A stretch of DNA of 64,000 bases from UBA6168 sp041752395 (GTDB lineage Bacteria; Bacteroidota; Bacteroidia; Chitinophagales; Saprospiraceae). Shown one piece after another: positions 17,692 to 28,000 of this stretch. Within the stretch, counting starts at the first letter, position 1. Every line of letters begins with the position of its first letter. The notes beneath the pieces were generated by a model, which saw nothing but the letters and a program-made list of their open reading frames with translations, was not told where the DNA came from and ran no database searches. The DNA lies in contig JBGSWN010000031.1 of assembly GCA_041752395.1 (NCBI GenBank), positions 1 through 64,000 on the forward strand, given 5' to 3'. The translations under genes were made by a program, and so were the position numbers.

Positions 17692-19290
17692 TTATTGTAC
17701 TCCGTGCATCCATTTTTTCAATATCGGCGAGAGGAGCAGGAGCACAACAGCAGCGCCCAGCGTGATGTAAACGCCCCATTGCATGTACACATCAACATAG
17801 GCTTGAACAGCAGTAGAGGCATCACCTCCACCTGGACCTGCAATGTCCTGACCTAGCTTGCCCGCAATCTTGTGCGCAAAGGCAATTGAAAGGAACCAGG
17901 CGCCCATGATGAAGCCCACCATTCGTGCAGGCGCTAATTTTGTGACAACCGAAAGCCCAACAGGAGAAATACTCAACTCGCCTGTCGTGTGGAACAAGTA
18001 CATGAACACCAAGAAAAGCAATGGTATCATTTTAGCGACTTCCAGTGGAGCTTCATCTGTAGGGACAGAGACGCCACTCAACATTGGCACTACCGCCTGG
18101 GCCCCAAGCACAATAATCCAGAAACCAAGGGCAATCTGAAGCAGTCCGTAGAAAAATTTCATGGGCGTTCGGGGTTCCTTGCCTGACTTTGCTAAGCGAA
18201 GCCAAATCCAAGAAAAAACGGGAGCTAGAAGCATAATGAAAAGCGGGTTCAGGGATTGTAGCTGGCCAGCTGTAAAGCCTTCTTTGTTCACGTAGCGGTC
18301 AGCAAGTATAGTGAGCGCACCACCTGCTTGTTCAAATAGCAACCAAAAATACATGTGGAAGAAAAACAAAGCCAGAAATACCAACATCCGTTGGCCGTCT
18401 TCCTTTGTATTGTCGGTAAAGACAAAATACAGCACGTAGATTAATACAGCAATGCCGCTTGCTACCAATACCCAGGTTGTTATTGCTTCATAGTTTATCA
18501 GGAATGCAAAGACTGGAATTGCGAGCAATGTGGCTAGGAAAATAATTTGAACACGGGTCATGCTTCCGAAAAAAGCCTGCTTGAGCGATTCGGGGTTAGG
18601 CGGGTTGCCCTTATCTTCATACTTGGACATATTCCTCCAAAAAACAATAAGGCCCAGCACCATGCCAATACCAGCTGCCAAAAATCCCAAGCCCCAATTT
18701 ACTTTCTGGGCAAGGTAGGCGCATGTGAGCGGCGCAAGGAATGCACCAATGTTGATACCCATGTAAAATATGGTAAATGCGCCATCCTTTCGCTTGTCGT
18801 TTTTATCGTAAAACGTGCCCAAAAAGCTGGAGATATTCGGTTTAAAGAAGCCATTGCCCACCGCCAAAATCGCCAATCCCGAAAAGAACACAATTTGATT
18901 GCTCATGGCAAAGGCATTAAAGGAAAGAATGAACTGAGCGGCGGCCATACAGATTCCACCTATCAAAATCGTGCGGCGGAAGCCAAGCACCTTGTCCGCT
19001 ATCATTCCACCTACCACAGGCGCAGCGTAGAGCAGTGCGTTGAATGCCCCATAAATACCCAAGGCCCGACTGTCGGCGTCTGGCTTTGTCATTTCCATGA
19101 AAAGCTGTCCGGTCATGTATAAGACCAAAAAAGACCGCATCCCATAGAAGGAAAAACGTTCCCACATTTCGGCAAAGAACAAAGTGAAAAGAGCTTTTGG
19201 GTGCGTCTTTCTCTGGGATAGCACCACTAACGGCACCCAAACCAACACAAAAGCCCACCCCACAAGCATGAAAATCAATGCAGCGTCCAT
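17692..19290 (-). CDS. POT-family proton-dependent oligopeptide transporter
   Basis: 532 residues from ATG 19290. The N-terminus holds the POT (PTR2) signature FFAEMWERFSFYGMRSFLVLYM (about residues 38-60, quoted here in part: AEMWERFSFYGMRSFL), and many hydrophobic segments fill the rest, consistent with 12-14 membrane helices. A second conserved block, NPLFIMLLAPVFSWIW, and the FFKPNISS block are also typical. POT transporters import di- and tripeptides with protons across the inner membrane. Single-gene unit with its own terminator. A peptide diet fits a bacterium with secreted proteins and proteases. Family call is firm; substrate range is unknown. Confidence 0.92.
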   Translation of the reverse strand: MDAALIFMLVGWAFVLVWVPLVVLSQRKTHPKALFTLFFAEMWERFSFYGMRSFLVLYMTGQLFMEMTKPDADSRALGIYGAFNALLYAAPVVGGMIADKVLGFRRTILIGGICMAAAQFILSFNAFAMSNQIVFFSGLAILAVGNGFFKPNISSFLGTFYDKNDKRKDGAFTIFYMGINIGAFLAPLTCAYLAQKVNWGLGFLAAGIGMVLGLIVFWRNMSKYEDKGNPPNPESLKQAFFGSMTRVQIIFLATLLAIPVFAFLINYEAITTWVLVASGIAVLIYVLYFVFTDNTKEDGQRMLVFLALFFFHMYFWLLFEQAGGALTILADRYVNKEGFTAGQLQSLNPLFIMLLAPVFSWIWLRLAKSGKEPRTPMKFFYGLLQIALGFWIIVLGAQAVVPMLSGVSVPTDEAPLEVAKMIPLLFLVFMYLFHTTGELSISPVGLSVVTKLAPARMVGFIMGAWFLSIAFAHKIAGKLGQDIAGPGGGDASTAVQAYVDVYMQWGVYITLGAAVVLLLLSPILKKWMHGVQ

Positions 19291-19376
19291 ACTCAATTTT
19301 TTAGTTGGAAAGTCCGCCCCTGAACCCTGCTGACCTCAGGTAGCCCGACTCCCTTAGTTTTGTTTGTTAAAAAAGC

Positions 19377-19455
19377 GGTGTAGGAAGTTTAGAAGGTTTA
19401 GCGGGTTTAGTTTGGGCCATTCTAAACTTTCTAAACCCACTAAACCTCCTACACC
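19377..19455. repeat. Intergenic inverted repeat of 9-base GTTTAG words
   Basis: Left arm 19377-19410 is four copies of AGnnnGTTT; right arm 19422-19455 is its imperfect reverse complement (ends GGTGTAGG / CCTACACC pair exactly). Loop of 11 bases. Confidence 0.75.
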
Positions 19456-19547
19456 ATTTTAAACCTGATGCACCGAAAATGCGGCTAAATGTAGTAGATT
19501 TTTAAATTCATCAAACGAAATCTCCCAATTTTGTTCCGACCCTGACT

Positions 19548-20183
19548 TTATTGCGGAAAACTTTCCGGCGCTGGCCCCATCTGTGGCGCCTCCATTTCCA
19601 GCGTCCAGCCCGTGCTTTCTGCCATGAATTTCATGGTTTCCAACAAAGTGTTCCGCTGTGTTGTCGCAGTTTTCACCAAGTCACTTTCCAGTGCTTTCCT
19701 TCGGATAAACTCCTTGGCGTTGTTGTTCAGTTTGTTGTAGTCCTCCGCCGAAAAATCGTTGAACAGCCCCTCCTGCACGTCGTAGTAGTCGAGGTCATGC
19801 TCAATGGACAGGATTTCGGCGGGCGGGATGCCGCTCACCCGGATGGTTTTTGTCTCCGGGATGGCCGTCAGCTTCATTTTCTCCAGGTCGTAGCCGACCG
19901 ACACTTTGGCCTTCACCCGTATCAGGGCTTTTTTTCTGAAAAAACTGAGGTCATAGCCGTAGTAGTCCTGGTAATCGTAAATCTCGGAGAAGTAGCCCTC
20001 CACTGTCACCAGCTTGGCCACTTGTTTGATGCGCTCCAAGAGCACCACACCATTGTTCTGCTCCACCGTCTCGAAGCGCTTAAAATACCAGCGGGTGACG
20101 AACACCCCCGCCGCAAACACCACGAGGAGCGTGGTGACCAGGAGGATATTGTTGATGGGAAAACGTCGGGTGGCTTGTTGCAT
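19548..20183 (-). CDS. DUF4230 family membrane-anchored protein
   Basis: 211 residues. One N-terminal membrane helix (about 12-31; NILLVTTLLVVFAAGVFV), then a soluble domain with the DUF4230 look: the strand-rich LVTVEGYFSEIYDYQDY, KKALIRVKAKVSVGYDL, the mid block KTIRVSGIPPAEILSIEHDLDYYD, and a C-terminal helix pair. Start ATG 20183. DUF4230 proteins are short, single-pass and of unknown function. The gene stands alone between a word-type hairpin (19377-19455) and a degenerate region. Assignment by remembered family appearance, not by search. Confidence 0.78.
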   Translation of the reverse strand: MQQATRRFPINNILLVTTLLVVFAAGVFVTRWYFKRFETVEQNNGVVLLERIKQVAKLVTVEGYFSEIYDYQDYYGYDLSFFRKKALIRVKAKVSVGYDLEKMKLTAIPETKTIRVSGIPPAEILSIEHDLDYYDVQEGLFNDFSAEDYNKLNNNAKEFIRRKALESDLVKTATTQRNTLLETMKFMAESTGWTLEMEAPQMGPAPESFPQ

Positions 20184-20349
20184 TGGTGCGCTGATTTTTC
20201 AACGAAGATGAGAAAAAACGGGAAAATGTGGTGAGCGAGTCTTTTTGTAAAAAAAGAAAACTCAATCAAACAAGTGCGTTAAGAATTGGTTATTTTGGTC
20301 ATGGCTGCTCCTTTGTAAAATACACGAACACAGGTTTTCTTCGGAAATG

Positions 20350-20558
20350 ACAAGGGGAATTGCCTGCCCGATACAAGCTGTTCAAGGTGCCATATTTTTC
20401 TTTGAATTCTATGATGTCCTGTCCTGAAATAGCGTTATATAGTTAAAGTTTCACAATGGAAAATCGCTTTAGTCGGCCTTCCCAACGGCCAGTATTTCTA
20501 TTCCATTTTGGAAAATGGCCGGCGGATATCCTCCGGTAAATTCATCAAGCTAGAATAA
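20350..20558 (+). pseudogene. Relic of a T9SS C-terminal sorting domain
   Basis: 20433-20558 reads KVSQWKIALVGLPNGQYFYS then ILENGRRISSGKFIKLE and stop TAA, the typical end of a T9SS type A sorting domain (LPNGxYFYxI, SGKxI). Upstream in another frame (20350-20424) GAIFFFEFYDVLS then stop matches the earlier FxxYDxxG part of the same domain. No start codon or cargo part is left, and an in-frame TAG lies just upstream, so this is a frameshifted remnant of a once larger secreted protein. Confidence 0.55.
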
Positions 20559-20935
20559 TCCCAAAACAAGCCTTCCTCCACACTTTTTTTTGAAATTTAC
20601 AAAAAATAAAATATGAAAAACCCGCCCCCAACCGATACATGGTACAAAACATCTGCTATCTTTGCCATGTAAACTGATAATCCAAGGGTGATTTTCAAAG
20701 AAGCCCTTTTCCAAAAACTGATTCCATGAACAAACTTGTACACAGGCCAAGCGCCTTTCATCTTCCGTCCATTTGCCGAAAGGCACATTTTTTCCAAGCA
20801 GATTTTGCGGGAACAACAAACCGAACTGGGCATCCACCAAAGTATCGAGCCGTGCTGGCCAGTTAACAGCGCCAGCCCACCTATTATCCACCACACATTA
20901 AGCTAGAGGAACAGGCAGTAAGCAACGAAAATCGA
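20559..20935. other. Spacer without a recognised gene
   Basis: Contains a -7-like box TATCTTTG at 20657-20664 and short open frames on both strands, for example 46 codons from 20728 and about 114 codons on the minus strand at 20550-20894. None shows a domain or a convincing codon pattern. Possibly decayed coding sequence. Confidence 0.4.
20657..20664 (+). promoter_or_regulatory. Orphan -7-type promoter box TATCTTTG
   Basis: Exact match to TAnnTTTG, but the nearest supported gene on this strand starts over 400 bases downstream at 21082, beyond the inverted repeat 20936-21048. Confidence 0.3.
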
Positions 20936-21048
20936 AATTGAGTTATTGGGCTATTGAGCTATTGGTTAATTATGGTTTAATCCATTGTATATCAATAATT
21001 TGAGCAACCCCAATAGCCTAATATCCCAATAACTCAATTACTCAATTT
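20936..21048. repeat. Intergenic inverted repeat of TTGAGTTATTGGG words
   Basis: 20936-20966 (several copies of TATTGAG/TATTGGG) is complementary to 21010-21048 (CCAATAG, ATCCCAATAACTCAAT, TACTCAATTT). The same words form the hairpin after ruvA (33754-33790). Confidence 0.75.
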
Positions 21049-21081
21049 CTTTTATAAAACCGATTTACAAACACTCGTCCC

Positions 21082-24000
21082 ATGTTCCGATTTTACACCT
21101 TGCCCAATGGCTGGGCTCAGCTTGCGTCAAGCCGTCTTATCAACACTTTTTACCAAATGACTGCGGCCGTAGGGCTGTTGGTTCTACCACAATTTGTTAC
21201 TGGACAATGTACCACGCTGGTTTGCGCCCAAAACGTGCAATTCTCGCTGGACAACAATTGCTCGGGGTCTGTGAACCCCGTGAACATGCTGGCCAACTAC
21301 TGGTCGTGTCAAGGGCCGCTTACGCTGTCCTATTACGACGCTGGGGGCAACCCGCTGGGGGCCACGCTCACCAGTGCGCAGCTCGGCCAGACGGTGAGCG
21401 TCCATGTGAAACACAACTGGACAAACCTCACATGTTGGGGAACGGTCTATGTGAAGGACGGCAAAAAACCGACCATCAGCACCGCCAATTTGACCCTGAA
21501 CTGTACCGAAGATACCAGCGCAACGGCGCTAGACCCGCCACTCGTGGCGGACAATTGCAGCCCGGCTAGCCACATCACGCTGTCGCACCAAGACACCGTG
21601 CTGGACTTTGGCTGCGGCTACGACGGCTTTGCCGGTTATTTTACCCCAAATAACTGGAATATATGCTTAACGAATACTGGGGATGGTGGGGTAGATGTCA
21701 TGGGAGCTCCCAATTCGGTGTTGGTCGAAGGGGCCAACAGCTCCCCGATAAGCACCACGTCTTCGTACGTGACGAGGTTCAAAATCGTCATTCCTACGGA
21801 GGGTTACGTGAGCTTTGACTGGAGTAGTTTTGGGGGCTCCTCATTTACCAATGAGGGCTTCTATCTCACCATCAACAATTGGTGCATCCGCCTTTCGAGC
21901 GACACCTTGCAGTCCGGCACCTACACGACCGGACTGCTCCAACCTGGCGACGTGCTTTCCTTCGAGCAAACCTCGAACGGCGGCGCCAATGCCAACAGCA
22001 CCACCATTTCCAATTTCCACTTTAGTACACTGGCCTGGAAGGTCATCCAGCGGAAATGGACGGCCACCGACGAATGGGGAAACACCGCCACCAAAGTCCA
22101 AACCATCACCCTGAACCGCACCCAACTCTCGCAGGTGCATTTTCCACCAAACCGAGATGGGGTGCAAGCGCCGATGCTGCCCTGCGGGTCCAATGCCAGC
22201 AACCCCAGCGTCACGGGCAGCCCCTTCATTGACGAAGACGGCAACCTTGCCACCACCGCCGACCAGTTCGCTGTGGACAATGGGGACTGTTTTTTCAACC
22301 TCACACATACCGACCAAGTAGTGCCGACCTGCGGTGGCAGCGTTCTGATTCTTCGCAAATGGATGGTGATTGACGACTGCACCGGAAATTTTGTGGAACA
22401 CACCCAGCTCATCAAGCTGTTCGACATCACGCCGCCGACCATCACTTGCCCACCACCCGCTACGGTCAGCACGGACGACTTCGGCTGTTTTGGCATCATC
22501 AATTTGCCTTCGGCAACGGCAGTGGATGATTGTTCTGCGCCAGTCACCATCACGCCGACCTGGAGTTTCGGCAGTGGTTTTGGTCCCTTCGGGAACGTTC
22601 CGCAAGGCACGCACACCATCACCTATGAGGCCAGCGATGCCTGCGGCAATACCTCGCATTGCACCACCAACATCACCGTGGAAGACCAAATTGCGCCGAC
22701 GGTTATTTGTCAAAGTTTCACCGTTGCCTCCGTCACCACCACGGGCGAGGCCACCGTTTACGCCAACCTCCTCGACGCTGGCAGCTACGACCATTGCTGT
22801 ATTCAGGATTACAAAGTAAAACGGACCAACCAGCCGAACTCAGCTTACGCGTCCAGCCTCGTGGTTTCGTGCGCCGACCTGCCCGGTAGCGATGTTGTCG
22901 TCACCCTTCGGGTGATGGACTGCCACGGCAATTCCAACACCTGCGATGTGACCGTGCAAGTACATGATGAACTACCACCAGTCGTCATTCCCCCCGCCGA
23001 TGTGGTGGTGGACTGCAACACCGACCTCAGCAACCTCGCCATTTTTGGGCAAGCGACCGTGACCGACAACTGCTCTTTTACCCTAAATGAAACGACCACG
23101 CCGGACATCACGAACTGTGGCCAAGGCACCGTCACCAGGGTTTTCACCGCCACCGACCCCAGCGGCAATACGACCTCAGGGCAACAGGTCATCCACCTCT
23201 TGAACCAAACGCCTTGGAACGCCACGGGCAACCAAATCATCTGGCCCGTGAATTATCAAAGCCAAGCTTGCAGCGGCGAGTCCTTGGAGCCGTTCGACCT
23301 CCCCTACCCTTTCAATGGCCCGACGCTCTTGGGGCAAAACGGCTGCGAACAGGTGGCGGTAAATTACGAAGATGAAGTCTATTGGATTGCGAAGCCGGCC
23401 TGCTACAAAATCGAGCGCACTTGGACGATTCTGGATTGGTGCCAGTACCAAGCGAACTCCAACAACGGCGTGGGCATGTGGACACATATCCAGCTCATCG
23501 AAGTAACTGACAATCAAGCACCTATCTTCGTAAATACACCAACAAACTACATGGCCAGCAGCGGCGCAGGCTGCACTGGGAACGTGAATATTCCGCTGCC
23601 GCAAATCACTGATTGCAGCAACCACGTAACCATCACGGCCACAGGCGCATTGGGCAGCGGCTTTTCTTTCCAAAACGTGGCGGCTGGGGTTTACCCGATG
23701 ACCTTCCATGCCAGCGATGGCTGCGGGAATACTTCGGAGCAGAATTTCACCGTCACGGTCACTGGCTGCAACACGGACGTCAGCCTCGGCGGCATGATTC
23801 AAAACCCAGCTGGCGTGCCAGTTGGACAGGTGTCCGTGAATATTTCAGGAGCAAGTATGCCTGCTCAAACGACGGTGGCGGGTGTTGGCAGTTACAGTTT
23901 CACAGGCTTGCCCAAGGGCGGCGATTTCACCATCACACCGACCAAAAACATTGGCTTCTCAAATGGCGTGACCGCTTTCGATTTGGCCAAAATCAACGAG

Positions 24001-25017
24001 CATATTTTGGCAGTGACGCCCTTCACGGAAGCCTGGAAAGTCATTGCCGCCGATGCGAACGGCTCTGGGGCGGTGACGGCCAGCGACCTTGTGGCCATCC
24101 AGTCGGTGATTCTGAACATCGTCCCGAATTTCCCCAGCGGGACGCCTTCGTGGCGGTTCGTGCCCATGAGCTATGCTTTCACAAACCCCAATAACCCTTG
24201 GCCTTTCCCGCAGGCCGCCTCGATGAACGATGTGGTGCAGGATGATTTGGCCGTAAATTTCATGGGGATAAAAACGGGCGATGTGAGCGGCAATGCAAAC
24301 CCGGCTTTTATAGTAGGTGGTTCGTCAGGAAGCGGCAGGCAGGCAGTAACGGAGGGTCGTAGTGGTGGTGATTTTATGCTAAAAACAAAGCATCAATCAC
24401 TTCGCAAAGGTGAGGTTACTGAACTTGTCTTCGAATTGGAGAAAGCCGTAGCTTGGCAGCTCACTTTGAATTTTGACCCACAATTCATTGAATTTCAGGA
24501 AATTGCTAAAAATGTAGAAGGCGAGGCAAACCCAATTTTCAACGCTTCGCAAAGCGGAGAAGGGCTGCTTTCCATGTTGTACTTTGGCAAGCAACCGCTC
24601 ACACATTTTACCCTAAAAATCAAAGCGCTGGCGGATGTGAACCTTGCCGATGTGCTTCAAATTAGCTCGGAAATAACGTCCGCCGCAGCTTGGAACAACC
24701 ATGACGAGCAGCTGACGCCTAAACTGGAATTCACCGAACCTGACGCCAACGCAGGAACTCAAGCCATCCTGGATTGCCAACCCAACCCATTCGGAGAGCA
24801 GACGGTCGTCGTATTCAACCTGCCAGCATCCGGCGAAGTCAATTTCACCGTATTGGATGCCGCTGGCAAACGGTTGTTTTCCACAAAAGGCAGTTTTGAG
24901 AAAGGCCGGAACGAGCTGGTTTTGCGAAGCGAAGACCTCAAAACAACGGGGCTTGTGTTCCTCAAAATGGAGGCCGCAGGGCAGGTCTTGACCAAAAAAA
25001 TGGTGGTTTTACCATAA
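21082..25017 (+). CDS. Giant secreted protein with HYR/Ig-like repeats, dockerin-like domain and T9SS sorting domain
   Basis: 1311 residues. A long signal sequence ends near residue 41 (QFVTGQ). The body contains repeated HYR/Ig-like beta domains marked by PPxITCPPPATVST, CFGxIxLPSATAVDDCS, FGNVPQGTHTITYEASDACGNTS and a similar block near residues 820-895. At about 900-950 there is a carboxypeptidase-regulatory-like beta domain (GGMIQNPAGVPVGQVSVNIS) followed by a dockerin-type segment (ADANGSGAVTASDLVAIQSVIL). The last 80 residues (CQPNPFGEQTVVVFNLP ... KKMVVLP) are a T9SS type A sorting domain. Predicted to be exported by the T9SS, whose core protein SprA is encoded 9 kb downstream, and fixed at the cell surface or released. 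Could be an adhesin; specific role unknown. Converges on another T9SS cargo across a shared terminator. Confidence 0.85.
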   Translation: MFRFYTLPNGWAQLASSRLINTFYQMTAAVGLLVLPQFVTGQCTTLVCAQNVQFSLDNNCSGSVNPVNMLANYWSCQGPLTLSYYDAGGNPLGATLTSAQLGQTVSVHVKHNWTNLTCWGTVYVKDGKKPTISTANLTLNCTEDTSATALDPPLVADNCSPASHITLSHQDTVLDFGCGYDGFAGYFTPNNWNICLTNTGDGGVDVMGAPNSVLVEGANSSPISTTSSYVTRFKIVIPTEGYVSFDWSSFGGSSFTNEGFYLTINNWCIRLSSDTLQSGTYTTGLLQPGDVLSFEQTSNGGANANSTTISNFHFSTLAWKVIQRKWTATDEWGNTATKVQTITLNRTQLSQVHFPPNRDGVQAPMLPCGSNASNPSVTGSPFIDEDGNLATTADQFAVDNGDCFFNLTHTDQVVPTCGGSVLILRKWMVIDDCTGNFVEHTQLIKLFDITPPTITCPPPATVSTDDFGCFGIINLPSATAVDDCSAPVTITPTWSFGSGFGPFGNVPQGTHTITYEASDACGNTSHCTTNITVEDQIAPTVICQSFTVASVTTTGEATVYANLLDAGSYDHCCIQDYKVKRTNQPNSAYASSLVVSCADLPGSDVVVTLRVMDCHGNSNTCDVTVQVHDELPPVVIPPADVVVDCNTDLSNLAIFGQATVTDNCSFTLNETTTPDITNCGQGTVTRVFTATDPSGNTTSGQQVIHLLNQTPWNATGNQIIWPVNYQSQACSGESLEPFDLPYPFNGPTLLGQNGCEQVAVNYEDEVYWIAKPACYKIERTWTILDWCQYQANSNNGVGMWTHIQLIEVTDNQAPIFVNTPTNYMASSGAGCTGNVNIPLPQITDCSNHVTITATGALGSGFSFQNVAAGVYPMTFHASDGCGNTSEQNFTVTVTGCNTDVSLGGMIQNPAGVPVGQVSVNISGASMPAQTTVAGVGSYSFTGLPKGGDFTITPTKNIGFSNGVTAFDLAKINEHILAVTPFTEAWKVIAADANGSGAVTASDLVAIQSVILNIVPNFPSGTPSWRFVPMSYAFTNPNNPWPFPQAASMNDVVQDDLAVNFMGIKTGDVSGNANPAFIVGGSSGSGRQAVTEGRSGGDFMLKTKHQSLRKGEVTELVFELEKAVAWQLTLNFDPQFIEFQEIAKNVEGEANPIFNASQSGEGLLSMLYFGKQPLTHFTLKIKALADVNLADVLQISSEITSAAAWNNHDEQLTPKLEFTEPDANAGTQAILDCQPNPFGEQTVVVFNLPASGEVNFTVLDAAGKRLFSTKGSFEKGRNELVLRSEDLKTTGLVFLKMEAAGQVLTKKMVVLP

Positions 25018-25050
25018 ACGATTAGCAATTAGAGAGAGAAAGATTTTTTT

Positions 25051-25088
25051 GCGCAAAGTGCTGACGAGCAGCACTTTGCGCTTTTTTT
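25051..25088 (+). terminator. Strong Rho-independent terminator between convergent T9SS cargo genes
   Basis: Perfect 12-bp stem GCGCAAAGTGCT (25051-25062) / AGCACTTTGCGC (25070-25081), 7-base loop, then TTTTTTT at 25082-25088. Confidence 0.92.
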
Positions 25089-28000
25089 ATTTTTGAATGA
25101 CCAAGCGTTTCACCACGACTTGATTCTCAATCATTATTCTCACCAAAAAGACTCCTTCGGGAAGGTTATTCAAGTCAAGTTCCAAGCTGCCAGATGACAC
25201 ATCAGCGCTCGGATAACTGACAACCAATTTACCCCTCATGTCAAACAAATGGATTTCCGCTTCCCTTGCGTCAATTTCATCAAAAGCCAAGGTGACCAAA
25301 CGGTTGGCTGGGTTCGGGTAAAGCTGGATTTTTCGCTCCAATTGACGGTTGCTAACCGAAGACACAGCCTGCACGACATATAATTGCTGGTGTTTGCAGC
25401 CATTGGCATCTGTTATTTCAAGTTCGTAGCTACCTGCGGCAATGTTTCCGAGGTCTTCCTGCGTGCCCAAAACGTTGCCAGAAGCGTCTGTCCACTCAAA
25501 AGAATAAGGCGCTGTCCCACCTTGCACGTTGAGGTCAATGGCGCCGTTCTGCTGCCCAATGGTTGCTGGACTAATCAACACAACTGGTGCGGTTATTTCG
25601 CTTGGTTGGGTGAGCGTAGCCGACTGCGTGACCACACAACCTGCTGCATCAGTAACAGAGACGTCCACCTGTCCAGGGCCAAGGTTTTCTACATTTTGGG
25701 TGGTCTCTCCATTGCTCCAGAGGTAGCTGTAGCCTAGTCCGCCACCGCTCACATTCGCCGAAATGCTGCCGTTCGTTTCACCAAAACAAGCAATATTGAC
25801 GATGTTCAAATCCACCTCCATTTCCGCAGGCACCTCAATGATGAACGAGCAAGTGTTCAGATTACCATGCCCATCATTTACTTGAAAAGTTTGTGTGGTA
25901 ATGCCCGTTGGGAACGCAGCACCGCTCTGTAGGCCAGCCATTTGCACGGCCGCCAGGTTCTGGGCGCAGTTGTCACTAGCCGTGATATTGAAAACGGCAA
26001 CAGGGTCGCAGTAGGACAGCACTTGGTTGTCCGGGCAAGTGAGCGTTGGGGCAATATTGTCCTGCACATTGACGATGGCCGTGCCGGAAGCCTGATTCCC
26101 GCTGGCATCTTTGACGGTCAGCACCACGGCATTTTGACCCAAATCAGCACAGGTAAAACTGGCGATATCAATGCTTTGCTCCGCAATGCCGCAGTTGTCA
26201 GAACTGCCCGCATCCAGTTGCTGTGAGGTGATACTGGCCATTCCATTCTCATCCAGATAAATGGTCAGGTTTTGCACCAAAATGGCAGGTGGCATAATGT
26301 CCACAACTTGAACAGCGGCAGTGGCAGTGCCCAAATTTCCGGCTAGGTCAACCACTGAGAGCAGCACCTCGTTGGCCCCAAGATGGCTACAATCAAAGTT
26401 GGTCTGGCCAATGCTCATGCTGGCAATCATGCAATTGTCGGAGCTACCGTTGTCAATTTGAGAAGCATCAAGGCTGGCCAACCCATCGGCGCCAAGGGCG
26501 ATAACGAGGTTTTGCGTGAGCGCAACTGGCGGCTCGGCATCGTTGATTTTAATCTCAATTTCCAGTGTTGCTTCGCAACCGTTTTCATCGGAAACGGAGA
26601 CGAAATAGCTGCCAGTTCCCAGCCCGTTTACCGTAGAACCTGCCTCGCCATTTGACCAGGCGAAACTGTAGTTGGAGCCACCTGTTGTGCCGCCCGAAGC
26701 AGTTACGGTGGCATCCCCATTGGCTGCTCCGCAATCGGTGCTAGTGGCTTCGTTCAGCGTAATTTCCAAAGCCGTTGGCTCCAAAATCGTCACTCCAACC
26801 GTTGCTGCGCAATTGACTGCATCAGAAATATTTGCCGTGTAAGTGCCAGCCGAAAGTCCCTCAATGGTGGCGCTGCTGCCCATATTTTCGCCGCTTGCGT
26901 TCAGCCAATTATAGGTAAATGGCGTTAGGTTTCCCAAAATGGAAACCGTCGCTTCACCGTCCGCTTGGCCAAAACAAGTGATATTACTGGCACTTACATT
27001 TGCCCCAAGTGAGCAGGTGAAGGGCGCAACCGGCACAGTCTGAACCGAAGTGCAGCCATTGCCGTCAGTCACGCTAACCGTGTAATTGGCGGAGGGCAAC
27101 CCACTGATGGTGGCAGTAGTTCCACCATTGCTCCAGGCAAAACTGAAAGGCGCTGTGCCACCCGTCGGGTTGGCGGTGGCAGTGCCATTGTTGGCATTCG
27201 CTCCAGTCAATCCAGTGGCAGTGGCATTGGCGTTCAAGGGGTTTGGCTCCGCAATTTCTACGCTGGCGACTACTTCGCAGCCGTTCCCATCGGTAGCGGT
27301 AATGGTATATATACCAGGGTCAAGGCCCGTTATTTCCGCCGTTTGCGCCCCGTTTGCCCACTCAAAAACTTGTGGCGTTGTGGCATTGCTCAAGGTGATA
27401 CTTGCAGTGCCATCGCTGGCCCCATGACAGGTAACATCCTGCCCAACAAGGTTGGATGAAACGGCGCAGCCGAACGAGTTCACTGTCACAGTCTGCGATT
27501 TCTGGCAGCCATTTCCGTCGGTAACGACCACTGTGTAGTTGCCCGGCGCAAGCCCAGAGATGCTTTGGCTGTTTCCACCATTATTCCACTGAAAAGTAAA
27601 ATTGCCGCTGCCGCCCTGTGGGTTTGCCGTGGCACTTCCATCATTGACACCCGGTGCGGATTGCGCCGTTGTGGAAGCATTCACGACTAGGGTCGCAGGT
27701 TGGGTTATTGTCACGGTTTTAGTTGCTTCGCAATTTTCGCCATCTGTGACGACTACAGTGTAAGTACCAGCACCGAGGTTGTTGGCGGTAGCTACATTCG
27801 CACCATTCGACCAGGCGTAGGTGAAGCTGCCGTTACCGCCGCTGCCTACCGCCGTGGCGCTCCCACTGGCGCCGCCGTTGCAGTTCACGTTTGTTTGCGA
27901 AGCGATGGATGCCGCCACGGCTTGCCGCTGCACGACCGACGTGGATGCTGTGCTGGAGCAGCCGTTATTACCATTGGAAACGGTGAGCAGGTAGCTGCCG

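Noticed and set aside
20550..20894. 114-codon minus-strand frame in the spacer before the T9SS cargo gene
   Set aside because: No domain, odd codon pattern, and it overlaps the T9SS sorting-domain relic on the other strand.
21841..22794. 317-codon minus-strand frame inside the giant T9SS cargo gene
   Set aside because: Low-complexity antisense of HYR repeats; no domain.
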